Assembly: GCA_023439505.1 (NCBI GenBank)
Contig: JAEXNR010000001.1
Location: 62,001-126,000 of the forward strand
Direction of reading: 5' to 3'
DNA length: 64,000 nucleotides
From: Bacillota bacterium
GTDB lineage: Bacteria > Bacillota > Clostridia > Lachnospirales > Lachnospiraceae
The position numbers were made by a program, and so were the translations under genes. The first letter of the stretch is position 1. Every line of letters begins with the position of its first letter. Shown in pieces: positions 22,753 through 31,841 of this stretch. Under the pieces are notes generated by a model, which was not told the origin of the DNA, did not search any database, and saw only the letters and a program-made list of their open reading frames with translations.

Positions 22753-24591
22753 TTAATCTGTCAGATGGATATCTCCGCTTATACTGCTAATGATCAGTTC
22801 ACTTCCCTGATTACCAAAGGTATATGTTCCTGACCTCAGATTTCTCTGACGCATATTATTATAATTAATATACAATTCACCGGAAGTGGTTCTTGACTTG
22901 ATGCTGTATCCATTCCCATAATTCTTCAGGGTTACATCCACATTCCCGCTGGTACTGTTGGACTCTAAGACAATATCACCCTCACATATTACATCCACAT
23001 TTCCGCTCTTGGAACTTGCATGACATCTTTTCACATTAACGTTCAGCACTACGTTTCCACTGGTACTATTGACTCTAAGGCCATCCCCGATTGCCCCGGG
23101 AAGTTTTATTTTACCGCTGATGCTGCTGATATCCGCATTGTTCATGGTAATATCATCAACATCAATATCTCCGCTGGTACTTCTGAGTTTGCATTCTCCG
23201 GTCTTGATCTGCTGCATCTTCAAATCACCGCTTAATGAACTATTGTCAATAATATCTGCTAAAATATTTCTTGCCTTCACATCACCGCTGGAGCTTTTTA
23301 AAGAGAGAAATTTCGCTTCGATTTGTTCTGCATGCACATCGCCGCTCATGGTACTGGCTTTCAATTGAATGCTGTTGATATTCTCGATTCTGATATCACC
23401 ACTGGAGCACTTCACACGAAGGTCTGTCGCATACACCTCGTTAATATCCGTTTCACCGCTTGCCGTTGCTACCACCATCCGGTCAGCCTTCACATTCCTG
23501 ATTCTGATATCGCCATTCGCTGTTTTAAGCTCTACATTACTCATCTTCTCCGGTAATTCCACATTAATGTTGATGGAATTTTGATTCAAGTTAAATAAAA
23601 ACACTGCCTTTCCTACCCTGCGTATCCCGGCATAAACCGTATTTCCCTCTTTATAGCTGTAGAACTCATACATTTGCTTCTGTCTTTCGCTGCCATTATT
23701 TTCATAGCTGATATTAATTTTATCATCGGATGATTTTACTACGGTTACTTCTGCACATACGCCATCCACGATAAGATTTAAACCGGCTTCCGTATTCGCA
23801 CTTCCCCTGGTATCTTCTTCAGTCTCCCGCGCTTCCTCCTCTGTTTCCGGGGTTGCAGGCTCTTCAATCTCTTCTTCCCGCCTTCCTGTGTTTTTGCTAA
23901 CCTCTGCCTGGTTTTTGGTTGACTCCATTGTATCCTGAAACTCCCCGGAAACACTCTGTTCCGGTTCAATGACATTCTCTTCATTCGTATCTGCCACGGT
24001 TTCAGCTTCATAGCTTACACTGCTCTTGCCCTTATCCTCTTCTTTATCATCGGCATCGTAGCTCTTTGAGACATTATCCGTATATCCCTGTGCATTTCTC
24101 TTTCCAAAATCAAAGGGATTAGAACCATGATTTTTAAGATACGTATCCGTAAAATTGTTAATGGAGGAGGTTGCCTGACCTATGGTGCTCTTTAACGTAT
24201 GGCCAATCTCAATGACGTCAATTTTGCTGATTGCCTCTCCTGCACTACCGAGGGCACTGTTGATGGCATCACCGATTTTCTCCGTATCAATATTGGGAAT
24301 ATTAAAATGCCAGTCTTTGGACTTTTTATTACCGGAATCCGTCTGTTCCCCGTCGTTATCGCCGCTGTCATCTTTTTCCTCACCGACGGGATCTGTATTG
24401 TATACATCTTTAATTTCTTTCACCAGATCTTCAATTGACCCAAGATCCTCGCATATTTCTTCTTCACTCTTACCGTTTTCCATTCCGGCCTGAAAATGCT
24501 CTTCATAATCGGATACGATTTCTCTCATGATACTTTCCTCTGTATCGCTCAGTGCTTCCTTTAACGCACTCAAATATTCCATCTTATTCAT
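22753..24591 (-). CDS. HAAS (DUF1700) plus DUF4097 beta-solenoid protein
   Basis: The N-terminal 65 residues form a HAAS/DUF1700 domain (MEYLSALKEALSD, SDYEEHFQAGMENGKSEEEICEDLGS). An acidic, low-complexity linker of about 150 residues follows (rich in EE, ET and DD). The last 330 residues are a DUF4097 array with about 13 turns marked by SGDI, SGDV or SGNV, typical of a right-handed beta-solenoid. No signal peptide or transmembrane helix is visible, unlike many HAAS proteins. The ATG at 24591 has AAGGAGG 6 nt upstream; the ATG at 24597 touches the site and is unlikely. The gene directly follows a PadR regulator, the usual partner of HAAS proteins. The function is unknown; an envelope-stress role is inferred. 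Confidence 0.88.
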   Translation of the reverse strand: MNKMEYLSALKEALSDTEESIMREIVSDYEEHFQAGMENGKSEEEICEDLGSIEDLVKEIKDVYNTDPVGEEKDDSGDNDGEQTDSGNKKSKDWHFNIPNIDTEKIGDAINSALGSAGEAISKIDVIEIGHTLKSTIGQATSSINNFTDTYLKNHGSNPFDFGKRNAQGYTDNVSKSYDADDKEEDKGKSSVSYEAETVADTNEENVIEPEQSVSGEFQDTMESTKNQAEVSKNTGRREEEIEEPATPETEEEARETEEDTRGSANTEAGLNLIVDGVCAEVTVVKSSDDKINISYENNGSERQKQMYEFYSYKEGNTVYAGIRRVGKAVFLFNLNQNSININVELPEKMSNVELKTANGDIRIRNVKADRMVVATASGETDINEVYATDLRVKCSSGDIRIENINSIQLKASTMSGDVHAEQIEAKFLSLKSSSGDVKARNILADIIDNSSLSGDLKMQQIKTGECKLRSTSGDIDVDDITMNNADISSISGKIKLPGAIGDGLRVNSTSGNVVLNVNVKRCHASSKSGNVDVICEGDIVLESNSTSGNVDVTLKNYGNGYSIKSRTTSGELYINYNNMRQRNLRSGTYTFGNQGSELIISSISGDIHLTD

Positions 24592-24602
24592 AGCCATCCT
24601 CC

Positions 24603-24908
24603 TTATTTAATAATATCCTGTACAACCACAACAAAATCCAACCATTCTTTTTTTAGTGTTTCCTGATAGATGCTCCCTTTTTCTGTTAAATGATAATATT
24701 TTCTGGCGGGACCTTCCCCGGATTCCACTAAATACGTATCAACATAAAAATCATCCTTTAACCGTTTTAGGATCAGATATAACGTTCCTGTTGAGATTAC
24801 CATCTTTTTTGAAATAGCATCTGTTAATTCGTAACCGTAACGGTCCGCTTCTACTAATTTAGAAAGCACACATAATTCCAGCACTCCTTTTTTAAATTGC
24901 GCGTTCAT
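24603..24908 (-). CDS. PadR-family transcriptional regulator
   Basis: This 101-residue protein is a short PadR regulator: a winged helix (FKKGVLELCVLSKLVEADRYGYELTDAI, STGTLYLILKRLKDD, GPARKYYHLTEKG) with a short C-terminal helix for dimerisation. Such small PadR proteins typically repress an adjacent HAAS/DUF1700 gene and themselves, and respond to envelope or antibiotic stress. The next gene starts 12-15 bp downstream, so they form an operon. The RBS is AGGAGT before the ATG. A perfect palindrome overlaps the probable promoter upstream. Confidence 0.93.
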   Translation of the reverse strand: MNAQFKKGVLELCVLSKLVEADRYGYELTDAISKKMVISTGTLYLILKRLKDDFYVDTYLVESGEGPARKYYHLTEKGSIYQETLKKEWLDFVVVVQDIIK

Positions 24909-25030
24909 ATGCCAACTCCTTTCTGTCTGAATAAGTCATTGCTAATAAAGCAGCTTCTCAAATAGTTACCGTATGAATATGTTTTTCTTGACATGTTTCA
25001 TCTTAGAGTATATATTATCACTAGCTATTA

Positions 25031-25044
25031 TATATTGCAATATA
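25031..25044. promoter_or_regulatory. Palindrome at the padR promoter (candidate PadR operator)
   Basis: TATATTGCAATATA is a perfect 14-bp palindrome. On the minus strand it covers the -35 (TTGCAA) of a promoter whose -10 is TAATAT after a 17-bp spacer. This is the right position for autorepression by PadR. The surrounding 376-bp divergent gap (24909-25284) is very AT-rich and otherwise holds only the xpaC promoter. Confidence 0.5.
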
Positions 25045-25168
25045 GTATTTATTAAATAATTGTGATTTAATAAATTTTTAATATTTCTTTTTCATAAGGA
25101 AAATGGAAACAAATATTCATTTTAATTTATTTTTAATAATAACCGTTATAAATTTTCCATATTTTAAT

Positions 25169-25197
25169 TTGTCAATTCAATTGTAATACGTTATAAT
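25169..25197 (+). promoter_or_regulatory. Promoter of the xpaC-telA operon
   Basis: TTGTCA (25169-25174) and TATAAT (25192-25197) are separated by 17 bp on the plus strand. The transcript would start near 25204, leaving a leader of about 80 nt before the xpaC start codon. Confidence 0.75.
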
Positions 25198-25284
25198 GAG
25201 ACTAATATAATGCTTTCTGCCTAATTGTTAAAAAAGTAATAATTTCATTATAGATAGATATGACCATATGTCGGAGGAATGATC

Positions 25285-26652
25285 ATGAGTAAAAGAATTG
25301 GAGACGAAATTAAGGATATTGTTCAAAATGCTGTCAATACAAGAGATTTTCGTCAATTAAACAAAGATATCGGTGATACTGTTAATCATGCATTGGATGA
25401 AGCGCGCAATGCACTGTTATATCCCAGAAACCGACAGAACTGGCGTGATTCTGATCATAATTACGAGGGTAGTGAAGATCGGAATAACAGCTTTGCTGAC
25501 AGAGAGGATGACCACAAAAGACATTCCCGATACGACAGACAGGATCGCTATCATAACTGGAATCAAAGGAATCAATCCTATTCCTATACAAACAAGGACA
25601 ATCAGGCTGTCATCAGTCAGACGCCAAAACAGCAGACTTCTTTGGTTCCTAATGTGGCGGTTGGCAAGGTATCAGGAATCCTCCTGACGGTTTTTGGAAG
25701 CATCGGTTTTGGTCTTTCCACCATTGCCGCTTTTACATTATGCCTGATCGGACAGATCACAGGTGAATTTCTCCTCTTTGGTTCCATCGCACTTGAAATC
25801 CTGCCGATATTCTTCATCAGCCTGATCTTGTTAATACGGGGTTCCTATCTGAGAAAGCGGGTCAGACGGTTTAAACGATACCTTGGAATTTTTAAAAGCC
25901 GCAGTTATTACTCCATTAAAGAGCTCTCTTCCAATACCGGACAGAGCAATAAGTTCGTGTTAAAGGATTTACGCAAGATGATTTCCATCGGAATGTTTCC
26001 GGAAGGACATATAGATGAACAGCAAACCTGTTTAATATTAAATCGGGAAAGCTATCATCAGTATCTGGAATTGCAGAAAAATCTGCGTCTGCAAAAAGCA
26101 AATGTTCAGGAAATAAACAAAACAGTTGAAATGCCGGAACCTGTTCAGGAGACAAAACAGACTTCTCCTGAGGATACCGTGATGGATCCGGAGTTAAAGG
26201 CTGCCATTGAAAGCGGTCGTGCCTGTATCCGCCAGATCAATGAGGCCAATGAGGCCATACCCGGCGAGGACATATCAAAAAAACTGTATCACCTGGAAGA
26301 AATCATAGAGAGAATATTCAACTACGTGGAAGTGCATCCGGAACAAATTCCCCAGATCCAGAAGTTTATGGATTATTATTTGCCTACCACCCTAAAACTG
26401 GTAAATACCTACAAGGATTTCGACAAGCAGTCCGTGCAGGGTGAAAATATTACATCGGCAAAAAATGAGATTGAGCGTACTCTGGACACCATCAATCTCG
26501 CATTTGAAAAGTTATTTGACAACCTGTTTCTGAACGCCGCAATGGATGTATCAACAGATATTTCCGTATTAGAGACGCTTCTGGCACAGGAAGGATTGAC
26601 ACAGAAGGATTTTAAAACAAATCTATCTATGGGAGGATTAACAAATGAATAA
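25285..26652 (+). CDS. XpaC-like membrane protein
   Basis: This is a 455-residue protein of the family annotated as 5-bromo-4-chloroindolyl phosphate hydrolysis (XpaC). An N-terminal helix (SKRIGDEIKDIVQNAVNTRDFRQLN) is followed by a hydrophilic, Arg/Tyr/Asn-rich stretch near residues 50-110. Two transmembrane segments lie near residues 135-195. The cytoplasmic C-terminal domain is mainly helical (EDISKKLYHLEEIIERIFNYV). The ATG at 25285 has GGAGG 7 nt upstream; the ATG at 25279 is too close to the site. It overlaps telA by 8 bp. XpaC and TelA genes are commonly paired; the true biochemical role is not settled. The divergent PadR module may belong to the same response. Confidence 0.85.
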   Translation: MSKRIGDEIKDIVQNAVNTRDFRQLNKDIGDTVNHALDEARNALLYPRNRQNWRDSDHNYEGSEDRNNSFADREDDHKRHSRYDRQDRYHNWNQRNQSYSYTNKDNQAVISQTPKQQTSLVPNVAVGKVSGILLTVFGSIGFGLSTIAAFTLCLIGQITGEFLLFGSIALEILPIFFISLILLIRGSYLRKRVRRFKRYLGIFKSRSYYSIKELSSNTGQSNKFVLKDLRKMISIGMFPEGHIDEQQTCLILNRESYHQYLELQKNLRLQKANVQEINKTVEMPEPVQETKQTSPEDTVMDPELKAAIESGRACIRQINEANEAIPGEDISKKLYHLEEIIERIFNYVEVHPEQIPQIQKFMDYYLPTTLKLVNTYKDFDKQSVQGENITSAKNEIERTLDTINLAFEKLFDNLFLNAAMDVSTDISVLETLLAQEGLTQKDFKTNLSMGGLTNE

Positions 26653-27805
26653 CGAAACACCCACACTAACCTTTGATCCTTTTGGCGAGGAAACAACTGT
26701 TGTGGAGCTCATACCCCAGGAAGCAGCCAAGCCGGAAGCGATTGTTTTTGATGAAAGTACCCTGTCGGCGGAAGAGAAAAAAATGGTTGATAATTTTGCA
26801 GGGTCGATTGATCTGACCAAATCCAGCCTGATCCTCCAATATGGCGTCGGGGCTCAGAAAAAGATTGCTGATTTTTCTGAATCAGCCTTAAATAACGTTA
26901 AGACAAAGGATCTTGGCGAGATTGGTGAGATGCTCTCCGGTGTTGTATTAGAGTTAAAGAACTTTGATACAGATACGGAGGAAAAAGGATTTTTAGGATT
27001 CTTTAAGAAGACCTCCAACAAGCTTACCATGATGAAAGCAAAATACGATAAAGCTGAAGTGAATATCAATAAAATCTGTACGGTTCTAGAGACCCATAAG
27101 ATACAATTATTAAAAGATATCGCTATGCTGGACAAGATGTATGATTTAAACAAGACCTATTTTAAAGAACTCTCCATGTACATTCTGGCAGGAAAAAAGA
27201 AATTGGCGCTGGTTCAGTCAGATGATTTGCCAAAACTTATTCAGAAATCCAGTCACTCTAATCTTCCAGAGGATGCACAGGCTGTTAATGATCTCGTTGC
27301 CATATGCAACCGGTTTGAAAAGAAAATTCATGATCTTGAATTAACCAGAATGATATCCATTCAGATGGCACCCCAGATTCGACTCGTTCAGGAAAATGAT
27401 TCCCTGATGGTTGAAAAAGTACAATCCACCATTGTCAATACGATTCCTCTCTGGAAGAGTCAGATGGTTCTTGCACTGGGGGTTACACATTCCGTACAGG
27501 CGGCAAAGGCACAAAGAGAAGTTACCGATATGACCAATGAGCTGCTTAAGAAAAATGCTGAAACGCTTAAGATGGCAACCATCGAAACCGCGAAAGAATC
27601 CGAGCGCGGTATTGTTGATATAGAAACGCTACGCATTACCAATGAATCCCTGATCTCAACCCTTGACGAAGTTCTTCGGATCCAGACAGAAGGCCGGCAA
27701 AAGAGAAAGGAAGCAGAGGTTGAACTTAATCGTATTGAGAATGAGTTGAAAACAAAGTTACTTGATATGTCTGCCACAAGGCAGTCCGTCAACCAGAACA
27801 GTTAA
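26645..27805 (+). CDS. telA: TelA-family toxic anion resistance protein
   Basis: This 386-residue, mostly helical cytoplasmic protein is of the TelA/KlaA family. Recognisable segments are GFLGFFKKTSNKLTMMKAKYDKAE, LQTHK-like VLETHKIQLLKDIAMLDKMYDLN and the C-terminal IVNTIPLWKSQMVLALGVTHSVQAAKAQREVTDMTNELL. Members were named for tellurite resistance, but chromosomal copies often serve in envelope homeostasis and affect antimicrobial tolerance. It follows xpaC with an 8-bp overlap and a GGGAGG site inside the xpaC end, so the two are coupled. A strong terminator follows. Confidence 0.92.
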   Translation: MNNETPTLTFDPFGEETTVVELIPQEAAKPEAIVFDESTLSAEEKKMVDNFAGSIDLTKSSLILQYGVGAQKKIADFSESALNNVKTKDLGEIGEMLSGVVLELKNFDTDTEEKGFLGFFKKTSNKLTMMKAKYDKAEVNINKICTVLETHKIQLLKDIAMLDKMYDLNKTYFKELSMYILAGKKKLALVQSDDLPKLIQKSSHSNLPEDAQAVNDLVAICNRFEKKIHDLELTRMISIQMAPQIRLVQENDSLMVEKVQSTIVNTIPLWKSQMVLALGVTHSVQAAKAQREVTDMTNELLKKNAETLKMATIETAKESERGIVDIETLRITNESLISTLDEVLRIQTEGRQKRKEAEVELNRIENELKTKLLDMSATRQSVNQNS

Positions 27806-27840
27806 TTTTACCAATCAATATCCTATAAGTATAACGTGAC

Positions 27841-27883
27841 AGGACCAAAGCAACATGTTAAATTGCTTTGGTCCTGTTTTTTC
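27841..27883 (+). terminator. Terminator of the xpaC-telA operon
   Basis: A 13-bp perfect stem (AGGACCAAAGCAA / TTGCTTTGGTCCT) with a 9-nt loop is followed by GTTTTTTCT on the plus strand. The minus side has no T-run, so it serves the plus-strand genes. Confidence 0.92.
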
Positions 27884-29955
27884 TATAAAATAAAATAACG
27901 TAATGTCTCCTCCAGACGCTTAGAATGTTCATTTAGCAGGACTGCCATCTTCGTGAGTTCTTCTAAGGAGTATAATTGTTCCTGTGTGGAGGCAGATACT
28001 TCTTCTGAAGAAGCCGCCGTCATTTGAGAAACTGCCGCTATATTGCTGATCCTGTTTAGAACGCTGCTCTTACCTTCATCGATCCTATGGATCACGTTCC
28101 TGATATTGCTGATATTTTGCTGCAGCTCATTCATAGCGATATCAATTTTGCTAAAATACCGTGAAGAATCTTTCGCTGTTTCCGCCTGTTCCTTAATAAC
28201 ATGATTGGCTTTCATAATAAATTCTGTTGAAGCCTGCGTCTGCTTTAGGATTTCATCTGCCAGGATCTCGATTTTCTTTGCCTGTGAACCGGATTGTTGG
28301 GCCAGCTTTCTAATCTCATCCGCCACCACAGTAAATCCTTTCCCGTGCTCTCCTGCTCTGGCAGCTTCGATCGATGCGTTCAGGGATAATAATTGGGTCT
28401 GCTCCGACGTAACACTCAAGATATTCGTAAATTCATTAATATAAGATATGCTCTTCTCAAGTCCACGAATCTGTCTTACTACCTCTGACGTAATTGATAT
28501 TACCTCCAGGGCTTTGCCATCCAGGATTTTTGCAGCCTCTATCCCTTCATCCGTATAATTCTTCACCTTCTGGGCCGCAGATACCATAACATTCGTATTG
28601 GCTACCGCCTGGTTAATCTCCCCGGCCAGACCCGAAAAGATCTGTACACTACGTTCCACCTCCTCGCTCTGCTGTCCTGCACCGGCAGCCACATCATGAA
28701 TGGCACCGGAAATTTCCGATGCCGACCGGGTGGAGGCGTCTGAGATTTGCGTAAGTTCTTCCGCTGTTGCGCTGACTCTTCCTGACACTTCATTGCTCTG
28801 AGCAATTAATCCTCTGATACTTTTCACCATTTCATTAAAGGAATTGGCTACTTTGCCGATCTCATCCGTACGCTTCGTCTGTGCTGCCACTGTCAGATCA
28901 CCCTTTGCAGAGACGGACATTATCTTCTCTACCTTTTTCAGAGCCTTAGTCATATTCAGAGAAAAATACAACCCTCCAAAGATCGCAATAACAGAAAAGG
29001 TAATTCCAACCATCAGGATCAAATTTCTTATCTCCACTGCCCCCCGGAAAACTTCGGCTTCCGGGATAACCATCAGGAAAACAAGGCCTGACTGATTACC
29101 TTTGTCATAAGTAACAATGGATCTGACCCCATTTACCTCCATGGTAAAAGCATCGGCATCCACACTGGCCGCCCTGATCAGTACTTCGCCAAAAACAGGA
29201 TTTTTAGCAGCTTCCACCGTTTGATCATAGGGAAGAGAAGAAATTAGATTTTTGTTACCCGCGATAATATAAGAGATATCCTCTTCTCCAATTTTTATTT
29301 CTGATAACATGGATTGGAAGGCGCCATAATTTAGTTCCAGCATTACGGCAGCTACCGGCTCCTTGTCCGAATAATAAAAGCTCTTCACTGCCTTCCCAAC
29401 GGCAAGATAGCTGCTGTTCACCATTATGTCCGCAATATCTTTTTCCAGCCATATCATATCCTTACTTGTAATCAGTCTTTGATACACTTTTGTTTTGCGA
29501 ACATCATTCACGCCCTCAGGTAAGGTTCTGGAGGGACCTACCACATCTCCTGACACAAACATTAAAGACAGGCTGCTGATAAATTTGTTTGCTATGGTGA
29601 TGCTTTGAATGTCTTTATCAAGAACCTTAAAATACTTCATCTTCTCCAAATTCCATGCTGCTATTTCCTTGTCACTCAGCCCCTCCTTTGGCTTAAGATG
29701 TGTTACTGCTTCCTGAAAGGAAGTGCCAGTTGTGATCTGTAAAAACAACTGATTGATTCGCTCCATTTCCTGGTCAATCATTCCGGCGGTTTGAGAGGCA
29801 ATTGCAGCTTTTGAACTTCCGGATTGATTCTCCAGCGCATTTTTAGAGATATTTGTTGCCAAAACCCCAATGATAAAGATTGGTACCATAACCACTGATA
29901 ATATGACTGCAACCATTTTCTGCAGCAAGCTCATATTTTTCGTGAATTTCCCCAT
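27883..29955 (-). CDS. Methyl-accepting chemotaxis protein
   Basis: This 690-residue membrane chemoreceptor has transmembrane segments near residues 12-33 and 310-332 that enclose a large extracytoplasmic dCache-like sensor domain. A HAMP domain follows, then a signalling coiled coil with the conserved hairpin tip (LNASIEAARAGEHGKGFTVVADEIRKLA). It should sense a small ligand and control the CheA kinase, whose gene is not in this window. RBS GGAGGG precedes the ATG. It lies downstream of the YesN-type regulator gene on the same strand, separated by about 146 bp; a shared ligand with that sugar-sensing cassette is possible but not shown. Confidence 0.93.
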   Translation of the reverse strand: MGKFTKNMSLLQKMVAVILSVVMVPIFIIGVLATNISKNALENQSGSSKAAIASQTAGMIDQEMERINQLFLQITTGTSFQEAVTHLKPKEGLSDKEIAAWNLEKMKYFKVLDKDIQSITIANKFISSLSLMFVSGDVVGPSRTLPEGVNDVRKTKVYQRLITSKDMIWLEKDIADIMVNSSYLAVGKAVKSFYYSDKEPVAAVMLELNYGAFQSMLSEIKIGEEDISYIIAGNKNLISSLPYDQTVEAAKNPVFGEVLIRAASVDADAFTMEVNGVRSIVTYDKGNQSGLVFLMVIPEAEVFRGAVEIRNLILMVGITFSVIAIFGGLYFSLNMTKALKKVEKIMSVSAKGDLTVAAQTKRTDEIGKVANSFNEMVKSIRGLIAQSNEVSGRVSATAEELTQISDASTRSASEISGAIHDVAAGAGQQSEEVERSVQIFSGLAGEINQAVANTNVMVSAAQKVKNYTDEGIEAAKILDGKALEVISITSEVVRQIRGLEKSISYINEFTNILSVTSEQTQLLSLNASIEAARAGEHGKGFTVVADEIRKLAQQSGSQAKKIEILADEILKQTQASTEFIMKANHVIKEQAETAKDSSRYFSKIDIAMNELQQNISNIRNVIHRIDEGKSSVLNRISNIAAVSQMTAASSEEVSASTQEQLYSLEELTKMAVLLNEHSKRLEETLRYFIL

Positions 29956-30101
29956 TTACATACCCTCCATGAATAATAAATGCTGCTATCTCCATCAGTA
30001 TAAGACAGAAATAACAGCATTAATATTCAATAAATATACGAAGAATCACCAAAATCATACTACATTCTTAATGATTTTCCAGGTTTGATACCATTTTCCC
30101 C

Positions 30102-31754
30102 TTATTCTGCCTCCCGTCTTCCCTGATTACGATATTCCTTTGGGGTCAGAGCAACATATTTCTTAAACTGTACGGAAAAATATTTGTAATCACTATAGCC
30201 GATCATTTCAGCAACTTTGTATATCTTAAAGGATGTGTTCACCAATAATTTTTTTGCCTCCTGCATCCGGAGTTTCTGAATATAATCGATATAGGTAACA
30301 CCGGTAATTTTTTTAAACAAAAAGCTGAAATAGGTCTCAGAAAGATACACATACTCACTCATCATTTTTAAAGTGATTTTTTCACTCAGATGCGATGCAA
30401 TATAGGCTTTCGCTTTGTCAATTACCATACGCTGTTCTTTGATTTCCAACGGATCCACTGTCTCGTCTATTTCTTTCGCCAGCGCAACCATACTATTGAT
30501 AATATAGGTTTCCAGCTCTTTAACCGTTAAGGCTTCTTTTACAAATTCGTTGAATTCATCTCCAATCGTTTTATCGATGACATCGTAACTGTTATTGATC
30601 TTGGATTGCACCATTAATTTTAAGGCAATGCAGTAGTTTTTTACGATTTCCGGCAAAAGATTCTGTTCCATGAGAACGCGAAACATAGAAGCCAGATACC
30701 TCCTGGTGTCAGCCTGATTACCGTTGCTGATTGCAATTGCAGCATGCTCCATCTCCTCCGGATAAAACCGGATGAAATTCTGCTCATATTTTGATTCATT
30801 AATGTCCTGATAAACCTGTACTCTTTGTTCGCCAAGATAAAAATTATTTTGGAGCGACCGCTTCGCCTGACTGAAGGACTTTGCAATATAATGTATGGAA
30901 GGATAACTTAAGCCGATTCCGATGGTATAGGGCACCGTTATATGCCGAAACAGGCAGTTGCGTATATTTTCACTGATACTTTCCAGGCACTGTATCATAG
31001 CAGAATCCTGTCTGTCCTGTGAGTCAAAGCAAAAGATAAAGTCAATTGTATCATAGTCCTCAACAATATAATAAGCATTATCTATATTGATCAGTTCCTC
31101 TTTTATGATATTTCGATAGGAAAAGGTGAGCAGCCTTTTATCCGTTGCCCAGGTATTTTCCAGCTCCTCATAAATACTCTTTCGATCAAATTTAATGGTT
31201 GCCGCAGCAAAATAATGTCCTGAGAAATCCAATTCCAGAGACGCCGTCTTCTCTTCAAAATCTTTGAACAAACTCACATCCCCCTCCAGCATGGACTGAA
31301 GAAATTCATTTCTCATGGTTTCATAGCCGGCATTAATATACATATTACTATAAAAGATTTCTTCCTTGATTTCTCTCTTCTGATCCATCTTTTCTTTTAG
31401 GTACGTAAATGTTTCCAGAAGTTTCTTTTTATTCGTAGGCTTTAGTAAATAGTCAAATGCCCGAAATCCTATGGCTTGACGTGCATATTCAAATTCAGCA
31501 AAACCACTTAAAATAATAATTTCAATATCCGGGTACAATTGCCTTGATATTTTGGCAAGTTCTGTTCCCCCCATGATCGGCATCTTAATATCTGTCAGTA
31601 AAACATCCACCTGGTTTATCTTCAGCTGTTCCAAAGCATCTTTACCGTTTGCACTTTCTGCTACAACAACAAAACCCAGGGACTGCCAGGGAATACTATT
31701 CACAATACCTTTGCGTATCATATCTTCATCTTCTACGACCATCAATCTATACAT
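30102..31754 (-). CDS. YesN-type response regulator with AraC HTH
   Basis: This 550-residue protein has an N-terminal receiver domain (acidic pair in VVEDED, Asp55 in LLTDIKMP, Lys in LLKPTNKK). A long middle region of about 300 residues follows, with a degenerate-GGDEF-like flavour. The C-terminal AraC/XylS double HTH starts near residue 440 (AKAYIASHLSEKITLKMMSEYVYLSETYFSFLFKKITGVTYIDYI, then IGYSDYKYFSVQFKKYVALTPKEYR). It should be phosphorylated by the YesM-type kinases encoded upstream and activate a transport or catabolic operon. The obvious candidate is the pentose/pentitol operon at 36.5-44 kb. Two short hairpins fill the 87-bp gap to the kinase gene. Confidence 0.93.
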   Translation of the reverse strand: MYRLMVVEDEDMIRKGIVNSIPWQSLGFVVVAESANGKDALEQLKINQVDVLLTDIKMPIMGGTELAKISRQLYPDIEIIILSGFAEFEYARQAIGFRAFDYLLKPTNKKKLLETFTYLKEKMDQKREIKEEIFYSNMYINAGYETMRNEFLQSMLEGDVSLFKDFEEKTASLELDFSGHYFAAATIKFDRKSIYEELENTWATDKRLLTFSYRNIIKEELINIDNAYYIVEDYDTIDFIFCFDSQDRQDSAMIQCLESISENIRNCLFRHITVPYTIGIGLSYPSIHYIAKSFSQAKRSLQNNFYLGEQRVQVYQDINESKYEQNFIRFYPEEMEHAAIAISNGNQADTRRYLASMFRVLMEQNLLPEIVKNYCIALKLMVQSKINNSYDVIDKTIGDEFNEFVKEALTVKELETYIINSMVALAKEIDETVDPLEIKEQRMVIDKAKAYIASHLSEKITLKMMSEYVYLSETYFSFLFKKITGVTYIDYIQKLRMQEAKKLLVNTSFKIYKVAEMIGYSDYKYFSVQFKKYVALTPKEYRNQGRREAE

Positions 31755-31782
31755 ATTCTACCTCATTTCTGCGATATATCAT

Positions 31783-31825
31783 GGCTCGCTTTGCGAGACT
31801 ATGCGCATCCAAAGTATGCGGATGC
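31783..31825 (-). promoter_or_regulatory. Two small hairpins between kinase and regulator genes
   Basis: CTCGC-TTT-GCGAG (about 31785-31797) and GCATCC-N9-GGATGC (31805-31825) lie side by side in the gap. Neither has a T-tract, so they are more likely processing or stability elements than terminators. Confidence 0.45.
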
Positions 31826-31841
31826 AGTGTAGACCTAAACG

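Noticed and set aside
22753..23600. Regularly spaced repeats reminiscent of a CRISPR or satellite array
   Set aside because: They are the codons of SGDI/SGNV turns in the DUF4097 solenoid. Unit lengths vary and the frame is intact.
24192..24500. Open frames on both strands opposite the HAAS linker region
   Set aside because: They lie inside a well-supported coding region, lack their own sites and show no family motif.
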